From positions 310,001 to 374,000 of the forward strand of contig CAVTSA010000002.1 in the NCBI GenBank assembly GCA_963737225.1: a stretch of DNA of 64,000 nucleotides, given 5' to 3'. The translations under genes and the position numbers were made by a program. Every line of letters begins with the position of its first letter. Position 1 is the stretch's first letter. The stretch comes from CAVTSA01 sp963737225. GTDB lineage: Bacteria > Chloroflexota > Dormibacteria > Dormibacterales > Dormibacteraceae. The notes beneath the pieces are model-generated. The model ran no database searches and was not told where the DNA came from. It worked only from the letters and a program-made list of their open reading frames with translations. Below are positions 21,985 to 30,647 of the stretch, one piece after another.

Positions 21985-22752
21985 TCAGTGGACCTGGTGG
22001 CCGGCCGTCCACCGACCGACCACCGTCTGGTCGCCCTCGACGTCGAGGCCCGCGGCGGAGCGACGGTTCCAGAGCAGCAGGTAGAGGTCGACCGCGCGAG
22101 CCCGGACCGTGCAGGCGGCCGGAGACGAGGCGCGCAGGCCGGGGATCAGGAACAGGTTCCGGGGGCCGGGAAAGCTCAGCACCCAGTCGAGGTCGTGGTC
22201 GGTGGCGACGATGCGCAGCGACGGCGGCTCCACTTCACCCGCGTCCAAAGTCCGGGCCCGCATCCAGCCCCACAGCAGCTCGTCGATACCGTCGGCGGCG
22301 AAGGCGGGTGGTACCTCCCAGCCCGGGGAGTCGGGAGGTCGATCGAGGGCCACGGCCAGGTCCACCAGGTGGATCACGGTCTCCTGGCTCTGCCGCCGGC
22401 ACCAGAACGCACGCGGGGTCGCGGCCGGCAGAAAGCTCCAACAGTCGAGGTCCGGCGCGGCCTCCCGCAGCGTGCTGACGAGCGCACGGTGACCCTCGCG
22501 ATACCACTGCACGAGCTCACGTTCACCAGCGGGCGGCCGGGCTTCGAAGGGGTCGAACCGCAGCGGCCGCTGGAGAGGTGTCCCCACGATCGTCGCCGCC
22601 CATCGGTGCACCTTGCCCAGGTGGCCCAGCAGCTCCTGGACGTTCCATCCGGGGCAGGTCGGTACCGGGGTCTCGGCCGCTGCACCGCCGGCGAGCTCGC
22701 CAAAGGCAGCCCCGGCGCCGTCGAGCGCCTCCAGATGCTGATCGGGTTCCAC
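21985..22752 (-). CDS. Maleylpyruvate isomerase family (mycothiol-dependent, DinB fold)
   Basis: About 255 residues from GTG 22752. TPVPTCPGWNVQELLGHLGK near the N-terminus and QETVIHLVDLAVALDRP in the middle supply the three histidines that bind the metal in DinB-fold enzymes. The C-terminal VRARAVDLYLLLWNRRSA matches the MDMPI C-terminal domain. Members isomerise maleylpyruvate or act as mycothiol S-transferases. The actual substrate here is unknown, and mycothiol use is inferred from family habits in high-GC Gram-positives. Confidence 0.82.
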   Translation of the reverse strand: MEPDQHLEALDGAGAAFGELAGGAAAETPVPTCPGWNVQELLGHLGKVHRWAATIVGTPLQRPLRFDPFEARPPAGERELVQWYREGHRALVSTLREAAPDLDCWSFLPAATPRAFWCRRQSQETVIHLVDLAVALDRPPDSPGWEVPPAFAADGIDELLWGWMRARTLDAGEVEPPSLRIVATDHDLDWVLSFPGPRNLFLIPGLRASSPAACTVRARAVDLYLLLWNRRSAAGLDVEGDQTVVGRWTAGHQVH

Positions 22753-22829
22753 GGTCCCGCATCTTCGCACGCTGATCGTTGCGCGCGCTCGCTTCGATCT
22801 GATATAGTTCGTTGCGGAGTAATTCAGAA

Positions 22830-23486
22830 GTGTCTAAACCGCCCCGGATCATCGAACGATCTCCACTCGGCCTCGCGGTGATGGCGGTGCTGTTCGAGCG
22901 TCCGAGCCATCCCTATGACATCAACCGGACTCTGCGTGAGCGGGGCAAGGACGAGGTGGTCGATTTCAAGCCCGCCGCCGTCTACCGCATGGTGGAGCGC
23001 CTGGTTTCAGCCGGGCTGGTGGAGGAACTGGGCACCGACCGGGAGGGAAAACGTCCCGAGCGAACCGTCTACCGCCTGACCGAGGAAGGTGCGGGCGCGG
23101 TCCAGGAGTGGGCACAGGAGATGCTGGCCCGTCCCCGGAACGAATACCCCACGTTCGCCGCCGCGGTCTCGTTCCTGCCGCTCCTGCTCCCCGACGCGGC
23201 CCGCGCGGTCCTCGAGATGCGCGCGACGCTGCTCGACGCCGAGATCGCCCGGCTGCGCTCTCTCGTCGAGTCGGCGGGTCGAACCACGTTCCCCCGCCTC
23301 TTCATGCTGGAGGACGAGCTGCGGCTGGCGGCGATGGAGGGGGAGTCGCGCTGGGTGAAGGACGTGGTCGAGGACCTGGCGTCGGGCCGCCTCACCTGGG
23401 ACCACGAGTCACTGGCGGAGATCGGCCGGCAGTCCACCCTGCAGGCAGGGATCGGGGATGCCTGGAGGGACGCCAAGATGGCCTAG
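22830..23486 (+). CDS. PadR-family transcriptional regulator
   Basis: Starting at GTG 22830 (an upstream TTG at 22812 is also possible), about 218 residues. ERSPLGLAVMAVLFERPSHP YDI is the PadR winged-helix opening. VYRMVERLVSAGLVEELG and ERTVYRLTEEGAGAVQEW form the recognition helix and wing. The C-terminal half is the helical PadR dimerisation domain. It is divergent from the isomerase and followed by a hairpin and then a flavin monooxygenase, which it may regulate. Confidence 0.87.
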   Translation: MSKPPRIIERSPLGLAVMAVLFERPSHPYDINRTLRERGKDEVVDFKPAAVYRMVERLVSAGLVEELGTDREGKRPERTVYRLTEEGAGAVQEWAQEMLARPRNEYPTFAAAVSFLPLLLPDAARAVLEMRATLLDAEIARLRSLVESAGRTTFPRLFMLEDELRLAAMEGESRWVKDVVEDLASGRLTWDHESLAEIGRQSTLQAGIGDAWRDAKMA

Positions 23487-23495
23487 AACAAAGCG

Positions 23496-23527
23496 GCCCG
23501 CCGGACGTTGGCAGCGACCCGGCGGGC
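23496..23527 (+). terminator. Hairpin after the PadR gene
   Basis: GCCCGCCGG (23496-23504) pairs with CCGGCGGGC (23519-23527) around a 14-base loop, 10 bp after the padR stop codon. There is no T-run, as is common for terminators in high-GC genomes. Confidence 0.5.
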
Positions 23528-23722
23528 GCCATCCCGAGTCGGACTCGCGGAACGAGCCCTGCGCTCAAGGCGTGCACCTTGAGGATAACCCACTTTTGCT
23601 GCCGTCCGTGGCAGCCAAGGCGTCTGGCAGCAAGAGCCGGGTAGAGCAGGCACGTTCCGGGAGCGCGTTCCTCCGCACGCGCTGCGGAGGTCGTGAAACG
23701 GACCTTCCCGGAGGAGAATCAC

Positions 23723-24952
23723 GTGCCTTCCATCTCATCGGCATTGATCGTCGGCGGCGGTGTCGCCGGCCCCGCAACCGCGCTCGCCCTGCAGCGGGCG
23801 GGAATTCGCTCCACCGTCTATGAAGCATCGCCGGACGGCGCCGAGGCCGGCGCCTGCTTCACGATCGCCGTCAACGGCCTCGACGCCCTGGACGCAGTCG
23901 GCGCCCTCTCACCCGTCATCGGCGGCGGCCACCCGACCAACTGGATGGGCTTCCGCAACGCCGACGGACGCCGGCTGGGCCGCGTCCCCACCGGGATCCC
24001 ACGGGCCGACGGGACCACCACCAGCACGTTTCGGCGTGCCGACCTCTACCGGGGGCTGGCGGAGGAGGCGCGCCGGCGCGGGATCACGATCGAGCTGGGC
24101 AAGCGCCTGACCGGCTACCAGGAGTCCGCGTCGGGAGTCGTGGCGCGGTTCGCCGACGGCACGACCGCCTCGGCCGACGTGCTGATCGGGGCCGACGGGC
24201 TGCGCTCTGGCATCCGGTCGATCGTGGATCCGGCGGCTCCCCAGCCCCGCTTCAGCGGCCTGCTCGGGTTCGGGGGCTTCGCGCCCAACCCGGGTCTCGA
24301 CCCCGAGCCGGACGGCGGCTGGACCATGGCATTCGGACGGCGGGCCTTCGTCGGCTGGTTCGTGCCCGAGCGCGAGCCGGATCAGGTCTGGTGGTTCGTC
24401 AACGTCCCCAGCGAGGACCCGCTGACGCAGCGGCAGGTGCGGGAGGTCGGGGCGGACCGCTGGTCCGAGCGGCTGATCGACCTCTTCCACGACGACGATC
24501 TGCCGGTGGAGGCGATCGTGCGCGCCCAGGGGTCAGAAGGTCTGATCGGGATCGGCGCCCAGTACGACCTGCCTCCGATTCCGACCTGGCACCGCGGGCG
24601 GGTGGTGCTGGTCGGCGACGCCGCTCACGCGGTCTCCACCAGCTCTGGCCAGGGGGCGTCGATGGCGGTGGAAAGCGCGGTCGCGCTGGCCCGCTGCCTC
24701 CGCGACGAGGCGAGCCCGGAAGCCGCGTTCACGACCTACGAGCGTCTCCGGCGAGAGCGGGTCCGGCGGGTCTGGGAGCTGGGCAAGCGCGGTGCCGGCT
24801 CCAAGTCGGCCGGGGCCTTCGGACGCTGGCGGCGCGACCTCCTCATGCGGGCCGGCCTCCGGTTCGTCAAGCCCGCCGGCGCGGCCTGGCTGCTCCAGCA
24901 CCACATCGAGTTCGACTCGCCGGTCGGCCGGGACCTGGCCGCGGTCGCGTGA
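23723..24952 (+). CDS. FAD-dependent aromatic/hydroxylase-type monooxygenase
   Basis: 409 residues from GTG 23723, chosen because CGGAGGAG lies just upstream. ALIVGGGVAGPATALALQRA is the FAD Rossmann motif, VLIGADGLRSGIRSIV the DG motif and VVLVGDAAHAVSTSSGQGAS the GD motif. All three are diagnostic of p-hydroxybenzoate-hydroxylase-type enzymes that use NAD(P)H and O2. The substrate is unknown. It follows padR on the same strand after a 240-bp gap with a hairpin. Confidence 0.88.
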   Translation: MPSISSALIVGGGVAGPATALALQRAGIRSTVYEASPDGAEAGACFTIAVNGLDALDAVGALSPVIGGGHPTNWMGFRNADGRRLGRVPTGIPRADGTTTSTFRRADLYRGLAEEARRRGITIELGKRLTGYQESASGVVARFADGTTASADVLIGADGLRSGIRSIVDPAAPQPRFSGLLGFGGFAPNPGLDPEPDGGWTMAFGRRAFVGWFVPEREPDQVWWFVNVPSEDPLTQRQVREVGADRWSERLIDLFHDDDLPVEAIVRAQGSEGLIGIGAQYDLPPIPTWHRGRVVLVGDAAHAVSTSSGQGASMAVESAVALARCLRDEASPEAAFTTYERLRRERVRRVWELGKRGAGSKSAGAFGRWRRDLLMRAGLRFVKPAGAAWLLQHHIEFDSPVGRDLAAVA

Positions 24953-25056
24953 GTGGAGGCGGCACCTCGGGCGCAGGGGCGTACGCCGGGTCGCGTAGGC
25001 GTGAATCCTCTGCGGAGCGGATGCCAGGGACGGCGGCGGCGGGTGATCCTGGGGGC

Positions 25057-25440
25057 ATGATGAACGCACTCGCCCGATCCTCGGGAGGCAGGCTCTCGGG
25101 TCGCGCGCTGCCGATCCTGCTCGGCGTGGAGGCGGTGGGGTTCGCCGCCGCCTCCGCGATTCACTTCGGGCTGCCATTGGGACCGATGACCGATCCCTTC
25201 CCCGGGGCCCGGATTCCCGAGGCGGTGATCGCGGTCCTGCTCGCCGCCGCCGCGGTCTACGTCGTCACGCGCGGACCCGCCGGCCGCTGGGTGGCGCTGA
25301 CCGCGGTGCTGGTCAGTCTGCTCGGGGTCGGATTCGGACTCACGGTGACCGTGCCGGCGGCGCTCTGGGGTGACGTCCTCTACCACCTGGTGGCGGCCGC
25401 CCTGCTGGTCATCACGGCGGTCGTCGCCATCCGCAGCTGA
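25057..25440 (+). CDS. Small four-helix membrane protein
   Basis: 127 residues from ATG 25057 with four hydrophobic segments: LPILLGVEAVGFAAASAIHF, VIAVLLAAAAVYVV, VALTAVLVSLLGVGFGLTVT and VLYHLVAAALLVITAVVAI. Short loops lie between them. No family is recognised. An acidic/histidine pair in helix 1 (E25, H36) is compatible with a DoxX-like quinone or metal site but proves nothing. It stands alone, 104 bp after the monooxygenase. Confidence 0.6.
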   Translation: MMNALARSSGGRLSGRALPILLGVEAVGFAAASAIHFGLPLGPMTDPFPGARIPEAVIAVLLAAAAVYVVTRGPAGRWVALTAVLVSLLGVGFGLTVTVPAALWGDVLYHLVAAALLVITAVVAIRS

Positions 25441-25470
25441 CCCTGGCGCCGAGGGCTGGCGCCGAGGGCC

Positions 25471-25531
25471 GTTGGTGCACCAATCGCCTTCTCTCAGGCG
25501 GTGGACAAGGGCGTTGGTGCACCAATCGCCC
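25471..25531. repeat. Paired-palindrome element, locus 3 (TTGGTGCACCAA, 42 bp apart)
   Basis: The perfect palindrome TTGGTGCACCAA stands at 25472-25483 and 25514-25525, exactly 42 bp apart. It is embedded in the 18-bp repeat GTTGGTGCACCAATCGCC. Single copies recur at 37975 and 54316. It lies between two plus-strand genes, in a 194-bp gap. Confidence 0.85.
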
Positions 25532-25634
25532 TGTGGGCAGCCCCGATAGCCCGGAGGTCTACGTAGCCGGGTTGGGCGGGAGCCCCGATCCCACACGAAA
25601 CCGGGGGTAGGCGCTGCGTAGGCTTTCGCGTCGC

Positions 25635-26333
25635 ATGAAGGCCCTCACCGGGTTGGTGATCGTGCTCCTCCTGGTCGCGGGCGCGCTGGTCGCCGCCGAC
25701 CGCCTGGGTGAGAGCTACGCCTCCAACCTCATCGCACAACACCTGACCAGCGAGCTCCACCTCTCTCAGAGCCCGAAGGTGGACATCCCGGACGTTCCCT
25801 TCCTCACCCAGTGGGCGTCCGGTGACTACCGGGAGATCGACATCACGATCCCGTCCGTCACCGCCCAGTCGGTCACCGTCGACGACGTTCACGCCACGGT
25901 CAAGGACGTCCATGCCAAGCCGTTCCTGACCCGCGGGTCCGACGTCGGATCGGCGACCGCGGGCTCGGTCGACCTGAACGGTGTGGTGCCGTTCTCGGCG
26001 ATCCCGCTGCCTTCCGGTTTCACGGCCACCGCCGCCGGGTCGGACCTCAAGGTATCCGGCTCGATCTCCGTCCTGGGCACCTCGATTCCCGTCGCGGCGA
26101 CCGAGAACGTCTCGCTCCAGGGTTCGACCGTCGTCTTCAAACCCACCAGCATCGAGGCCGGCAGCGGCGGCCTCCAGCTCGACGTGACGGGCGCCCTCTC
26201 GCGACAGCTGACGCTATCGGTGAACGTCGCGGGCCTCCCTCTCGGCGTCCAGATCACGGGCGTCGCGGTCGGGTCGTCGGGGCTCCAGGCGACCGCTCGA
26301 GGTCAGAACGTCTCGCTCTCGGGAGGCGCCTGA
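25635..26333 (+). CDS. DUF2993 (LmeA-like) exported lipid-binding protein, copy 1
   Basis: 232 residues. The uncleaved or signal-type helix LTGLVIVLLLVAGALVAADR at the N-terminus is followed by the DUF2993 domain: LIAQHLTSELHLSQSPKVDI, PFLTQWASGDYREIDITIPS and VHATVKDVHA. Mycobacterial LmeA of this family binds phosphoinositides and acts in lipomannan maturation in the cell envelope. Here a general periplasmic or envelope lipid-binding role is inferred. It is followed after 42 bp by a paralogue with the same layout. Confidence 0.82.
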   Translation: MKALTGLVIVLLLVAGALVAADRLGESYASNLIAQHLTSELHLSQSPKVDIPDVPFLTQWASGDYREIDITIPSVTAQSVTVDDVHATVKDVHAKPFLTRGSDVGSATAGSVDLNGVVPFSAIPLPSGFTATAAGSDLKVSGSISVLGTSIPVAATENVSLQGSTVVFKPTSIEAGSGGLQLDVTGALSRQLTLSVNVAGLPLGVQITGVAVGSSGLQATARGQNVSLSGGA

Positions 26334-26375
26334 GAGGATGCCGGGGGAAGGGCCGCTCCGAAGGCCTCGCCGACC

Positions 26376-27071
26376 ATGAAGGCGCTGACCGGGATGCTGG
26401 TCGTCATCGTCCTGCTCGCCGCGGCGCTGGCGGTGGCGGACCGGGTCGCCGAACGTATGGCCTCCAATCTGATCGCGGAGCAGCTCACGAGCGACCTCCA
26501 CCTTCCACGAACCCCCGACGTCGACATCACCGGCCTCCCCTTCCTGACCCAGGTCGCGTCCGGCCACTACCAGCAGATCGACATCTCCATCCCCTCGGTG
26601 ACCGCGCTTTCCGTCACCGTCCGCGACCTCGACGCCACGATCAAGGACATCCACACCAAGCCGTTCCCGACCACTCCGGCCGACCTGCGCTCGGCCGGCG
26701 CCGGCACCGTGGATGTGGGTGGGCTGGTCCCCTTCTCCTCGATACCCCTGCCGCCCGGCTTCACCGCCAGAGACGCGGGGGGACAGCTCGAGGTAACCGG
26801 CACGATCCCACTGTTCGGCGCCTCGATCCCGGTCACCGCGATCGAGGACATCACACTCGAGGGCGGCAAGGTGACGTTACGCCCCACCCACATCCAGGCC
26901 CAGGCAGGCGGGCTCGAGCTCGTCGTGTCGGGCGCCGTGGCCCGCCGGCTGAGCGCGTCGGTCGATCTGTCCGGCCTTCCCTTCCACATCGAGGTGAGCC
27001 GGCTGGCCGTGGTGCCGTCGGGTCTGCAGGTGGACGGTGGGGCGCAGAACGTCTCGCTCGCCGGGGCTTAG
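26376..27071 (+). CDS. DUF2993 (LmeA-like) exported lipid-binding protein, copy 2
   Basis: 231 residues, colinear with the preceding gene from the signal helix (LTGMLVVIVLLAAALAVADR) through PFLTQVASGHYQQIDISIPS to the C-terminal AQNVSLAGA. The two have clearly diverged but keep the same motifs (LIAEQLTSDLHL, LEVTGTIPLFGASIPV), indicating a tandem duplication. It probably acts in the cell envelope on lipids. The sugar phosphorylase gene starts 4 bp after its stop. Confidence 0.82.
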   Translation: MKALTGMLVVIVLLAAALAVADRVAERMASNLIAEQLTSDLHLPRTPDVDITGLPFLTQVASGHYQQIDISIPSVTALSVTVRDLDATIKDIHTKPFPTTPADLRSAGAGTVDVGGLVPFSSIPLPPGFTARDAGGQLEVTGTIPLFGASIPVTAIEDITLEGGKVTLRPTHIQAQAGGLELVVSGAVARRLSASVDLSGLPFHIEVSRLAVVPSGLQVDGGAQNVSLAGA

Positions 27072-27075
27072 GAGC

Positions 27076-28758
27076 GTGCTGGAGGAGCGCCTGCGCCGCC
27101 TCTACGGCGAGGAAGACGGGCGGCGGACCGCCGCCATCCTGCGGGGGCGCCTGGACGACTGGCGCGCGCGCCACGGCAGGCCCGGAACCCGCGGCCGGCC
27201 CGACCAGCGCGACGTGATCCTGATCACCTACGGCGACACCCTGGAGGGCGAAGGGCCCCCGCTGCGGACGCTGCGCTCCTTCGCCGGCGCGCACCTGGGG
27301 GACCTGGTCTCAGGCATCCACGTCCTTCCTTTCTTCCCCTGGTCGTCCGACTACGGCTTCGCGATCAAGGACTACCTCGAGGTCGACCCGCGGCTCGGCG
27401 GGTGGGACGACATCGAGGCCCTGGCCGGCGACTTCGACCTCATGATCGACTTCGTCTGCAACCATCTCTCGGCGGAGAGCACCTGGTTCCGGTCATTTCT
27501 CGCCGGCCACGTCCCCGAGCGGGAGTACTTCCTCACCGCGGACCCGGAGGCGGACCTCTCACAGGTCGTCCGCCCGCGCACCACACCGCTGCTCACCCGC
27601 TTCGAGACCGCTTCCGGCCCGCAGTGGCTGTGGACGACCTTCAGCGCGGACCAGATCGACCTCGACTACCAGCACCCGTCGCTGCTGCTCCGGGTGCTCG
27701 GCGTGCTCCTCACCTACGTTCAGCACGGCGCCACCCGGATCCGGCTCGACGCCGTGGGCTACCTCTGGAAGGAGGTGGGGACCACCTGCATCCACCTCCC
27801 CCAGACGCACGAGCTGGTGAAGGTCTTCCGGGACCTGCTCGACGAGGCGGCGCCCGGCGTCAGCCTGGTCACCGAGACCAACGTGCCGCACGCCGACAAC
27901 GTGCGCTATTTCGGCAACGGGCGCGACGAGGCGCAGATGGTGTACCAGTTTCCGCTCGCCCCTCTGGTCCTGGACGCCTTCCGGCGTGGCGACGCCACCC
28001 GCCTGCGGGACTGGGCGCGGGACCTCTCCACGCCGTCTGCGGACACCACGTTCTTCAACTTCCTCGCCTCGCACGACGGGGTCGGCCTGGTACCTGCACG
28101 CGGGCTGCTCTCGACCGCCGAGATCGACGCCCTCGCCGACCAGGTGCGCCGGCACGGTGGACAGGTCTCCATGAAGCGCGACCCCGACGGTGGAGAGACG
28201 CCGTACGAGCTGAACGCGACCTTCTTCGACGCCCTGTCGGATCCCGCCGAGCCCTGGCCCCGGCGCCGCGACCGCTTTCTCGCCGCGCAGTCGATCATGC
28301 TCGCGCTGGCCGGCGTGCCGGGAATCTACGTGCACAGCCTGTTCGGATCCCGGAACGACGAGGCCGCCTACGGCCGCTCCGGCTGGGCGCGGGACCTCAA
28401 CCACGGGCACCTGGCCGTCAGCGCGCTGGACGAGGCGCTGGCCGATCCCGGGAGCGAGACGGCCCAGATCTTCACCGGGATGTCGGCGCTCCTCCGCGCC
28501 CGCCGGGCGCACCCCGCGTTCGACCCCACGGCCCCCCAGTCGCTGCCCGAGGCCCCCGACGGAGTGCTCGCCGTCCGGCGCGGCGCGGAAGCTGGTCCCG
28601 GCGTCCTCTGCCTGGTCAATCTGACCGATCGGGACATCGCCCTCGACGCCGCCGCGCTGACCGGGCGGGGGCGGCTGGGAGGCCCTCTCTACGGCCGGCT
28701 CTCCGGTGACCACCTGCCGGCCCGTGCGACGGTCTGGCTCGGCATCGACAGCGACTAG
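27076..28758 (+). CDS. GH13 sugar phosphorylase (sucrose/glucosylglycerate phosphorylase type)
   Basis: 560 residues from GTG 27076. Catalytic regions are visible in order: MIDFVCNHLSAESTWF near residue 120, ATRIRLDAVGYLWKE (nucleophile Asp) near 220, LVTETNVPHADN (acid/base Glu) near 262, and FNFLASHDGVGL (transition-state Asp) near 328. The set matches GH13 subfamily 18, which splits sucrose, sucrose-6-phosphate or glucosylglycerate with phosphate to give glucose-1-phosphate. Which acceptor is used cannot be told. It is coupled to the DUF2993 pair. An AGCG spacer replaces a clear Shine-Dalgarno. Confidence 0.88.
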   Translation: MLEERLRRLYGEEDGRRTAAILRGRLDDWRARHGRPGTRGRPDQRDVILITYGDTLEGEGPPLRTLRSFAGAHLGDLVSGIHVLPFFPWSSDYGFAIKDYLEVDPRLGGWDDIEALAGDFDLMIDFVCNHLSAESTWFRSFLAGHVPEREYFLTADPEADLSQVVRPRTTPLLTRFETASGPQWLWTTFSADQIDLDYQHPSLLLRVLGVLLTYVQHGATRIRLDAVGYLWKEVGTTCIHLPQTHELVKVFRDLLDEAAPGVSLVTETNVPHADNVRYFGNGRDEAQMVYQFPLAPLVLDAFRRGDATRLRDWARDLSTPSADTTFFNFLASHDGVGLVPARGLLSTAEIDALADQVRRHGGQVSMKRDPDGGETPYELNATFFDALSDPAEPWPRRRDRFLAAQSIMLALAGVPGIYVHSLFGSRNDEAAYGRSGWARDLNHGHLAVSALDEALADPGSETAQIFTGMSALLRARRAHPAFDPTAPQSLPEAPDGVLAVRRGAEAGPGVLCLVNLTDRDIALDAAALTGRGRLGGPLYGRLSGDHLPARATVWLGIDSD

Positions 28759-28874
28759 CGAGATCGGTCTCCGGCAGGCCCCGGACCGAACTCGGTCGAG
28801 ACGGTGATGATGTCCCTGGGCCGCTGGAAAAACGGATAACCCGCGGCGGCCACGTGCATCTACAATCAGGCACC

Positions 28875-29225
28875 ATGGCGGGTCCTGGGGTCGACTATGA
28901 CGCCGTGTTTCAACATGCGATAGAGCTGATCGGGAAGCGCTGGTCGGGGGCGGTGATTCGAGCGCTGATGGGGCCCCCGGTCCGCTTCAACCACCTCTTG
29001 ACGGGGATTCCGGGCATCTCGGACCGTGTCCTCACGGAGCGGCTGCGTGAGCTGGAGGCGGAGGGGCTGGTCGAGCGCCTCGTCGACCCGGGCCCGCCGG
29101 TACGCGTGAGCTACCAGCTGACCAAGGCGGGGCGCGCCCTGGAGCAGGTGATCGCGTCGATCGACGCCTGGGCGGCGGCCTGGCTGGTCGCCATCGACAA
29201 GCACCGGCAGCGCGCCGCGGGCTGA
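28875..29225 (+). CDS. HxlR-family transcriptional regulator
   Basis: 116 residues. FQHAIELIGKRWSGAVIRAL, RFNHLLTGIPGISDRVLTER and LRELEAEGLVERLV match the HxlR winged helix-turn-helix from start to wing, followed by the C-terminal dimerisation helix IASIDAWAAAWLV. The cysteine usual near the N-terminus of redox-sensing members is absent, so it probably senses something other than thiol state. It stands alone, with a hairpin directly after the stop. Confidence 0.87.
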   Translation: MAGPGVDYDAVFQHAIELIGKRWSGAVIRALMGPPVRFNHLLTGIPGISDRVLTERLRELEAEGLVERLVDPGPPVRVSYQLTKAGRALEQVIASIDAWAAAWLVAIDKHRQRAAG

Positions 29226-29228
29226 ACA

Positions 29229-29247
29229 CCCGCGCCACCGGCGCGGG
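29229..29247 (+). terminator. Hairpin after the HxlR gene
   Basis: CCCGCGCC (29229-29236) pairs with GGCGCGGG (29240-29247) around a three-base loop, 4 bp past the stop codon. Compact GC-rich terminator without a T-run. Confidence 0.6.
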
Positions 29248-29389
29248 ACCCTGGGGCGGGTGACACCCACCGGCGGGACCGGCCGTCGCTCCAGGTGATC
29301 CGGTGCCGGCGCAGGCTGCTGCGGGTCCAGACGGACCGCCTTCGAGCCTGCCGGGAGGGATGTCGCAAGTTGCTACGCTATCGCCGCGT

Positions 29390-30001
29390 ATGTCTCTCGG
29401 CGATCGCCGGCAGCGCCGGCCGGCCGGCCAGCGATGCGGCGCCTGCGGCAGCAAGCTGGTGCCCGAGGCCACCTTCTGTCATGTCTGCGGCGTGCGCGTC
29501 GACGACCCCGACGCTCAGCCTCTGCACATCGTCGACCGCCTGACCGGGCTCTTCAATGATCGCTTCGTGCGCCCGATCCTGGAGGACGAGCTGACCCGCG
29601 CGTTTCGCTACGGTCGCACGTTGGGGGTGCTGCTGGTCCAGGCGACGCCGGCGCCCGACGTCGCCGACACCGCCGAGGTCCCCGAGGATGAGGACGATCA
29701 GGTGCTGCAGGCGATCGGCGGTGCCATCGCCAGGACGCTGCGGGACGTGGACACGCCGGGCGTCCTGGGCCGCCATCCGCCGACGATCCTGGCACTCCTG
29801 CCCGACACGGACATGTCGGGAACCGCGCACGCCGCCCGCCGGGTGGTCGACGCCACCGACGAGGACCTGGCCCCGCTGGGGAAACGGACCGCGCTCGGGA
29901 TCGTCTGCTGCCAGTGGGGCCAGCGCCTGCGCGCCGGCGCCGTGATCGACGCCGCCCATCGCGCACTCGAGAACGACCACCCCGAGCTCCTGGGCCGATG
30001 A
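29390..30001 (+). CDS. Zinc-ribbon protein with a degenerate GGDEF domain
   Basis: About 203 residues from ATG 29390. RCGACGSKLVPEATFCHVCG is a complete four-cysteine zinc ribbon (residues 16-34). Then DRLTGLFNDRFVRPILEDEL and RAFRYGRTLGVLLVQ correspond to the N-terminal helices of a diguanylate cyclase. Where GGDEF and the following FAVLLPxT should be, the protein reads GRHPPTILALLPDT, so the catalytic signature is lost. It is therefore probably a non-catalytic, perhaps nucleotide-sensing, relative. The gene is followed by a phosphatase at 30036. Confidence 0.7.
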   Translation: MSLGDRRQRRPAGQRCGACGSKLVPEATFCHVCGVRVDDPDAQPLHIVDRLTGLFNDRFVRPILEDELTRAFRYGRTLGVLLVQATPAPDVADTAEVPEDEDDQVLQAIGGAIARTLRDVDTPGVLGRHPPTILALLPDTDMSGTAHAARRVVDATDEDLAPLGKRTALGIVCCQWGQRLRAGAVIDAAHRALENDHPELLGR

Positions 30002-30035
30002 GTCAGCCCGAACGCGGCAGGCCGGCAATCTCGAG

Positions 30036-30602
30036 ATGAGCTACGACCTGTACCTGGCCCGGCACGGTGCCACCGAGTGGTCACTGAACGGGCGCCACAC
30101 CGGTAGCACCGACCTCCCGCTGCTGCCCGAAGGCGAAGACGAGGCCCGGCGTCTGCGTCCGCGGCTGGAAGACCTCGGGATCCGGGCGGCGTTCGTCAGC
30201 GATCGCGGCCGCGCCCGCCGCACCGCCGAGCTGGCCGGCTTCCCCGACGCCACCGTCACCCCGCTGCTGGAGGAGGCGGACTACGGGGACTACGAAGGGC
30301 TGACGTCGGCGCAGATCCACGCGGTCCGGCCGGGCTGGGAGATCTACCACGACGGCTGCCCTGGCGGCGAGACACCAGAACAGCTCTACGCGCGCTGCCA
30401 GGCCGCGCTGGCTCTGCTCGACGGCGAGCCGGGACCCGCGATCTTCTTCTCCCACGGCCACTTCCTCCGCGCGGTGTCCACAGCCTGGACCGCGATCTCC
30501 ATCACCGTGGCGACCCATCTTTCGCTGGGCACCGGCACCATCTGCCGCCTCCACGACGGCGCACACGGGCGCGTGATCGAGGAGTGGAACCTGCCGGCCT
30601 GA
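30036..30602 (+). CDS. Histidine phosphatase (phosphoglycerate-mutase-like) family
   Basis: 188 residues. LARHGATEWSLNGRHTG carries the catalytic RHG histidine near residue 10. LLEEADYGDYEGLTSAQI gives the acid/base glutamate region, and FFSHGHFLRAV the second histidine near 146. The layout matches small acid phosphatases and phosphoglycerate-mutase-like enzymes. The substrate is not predictable. It follows the degenerate GGDEF gene by 34 bp. Confidence 0.87.
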   Translation: MSYDLYLARHGATEWSLNGRHTGSTDLPLLPEGEDEARRLRPRLEDLGIRAAFVSDRGRARRTAELAGFPDATVTPLLEEADYGDYEGLTSAQIHAVRPGWEIYHDGCPGGETPEQLYARCQAALALLDGEPGPAIFFSHGHFLRAVSTAWTAISITVATHLSLGTGTICRLHDGAHGRVIEEWNLPA

Positions 30603-30647
30603 CCGATCGGGACGGCGAGGCCCGCACCGCGTCGTTACGCTCAGGGC

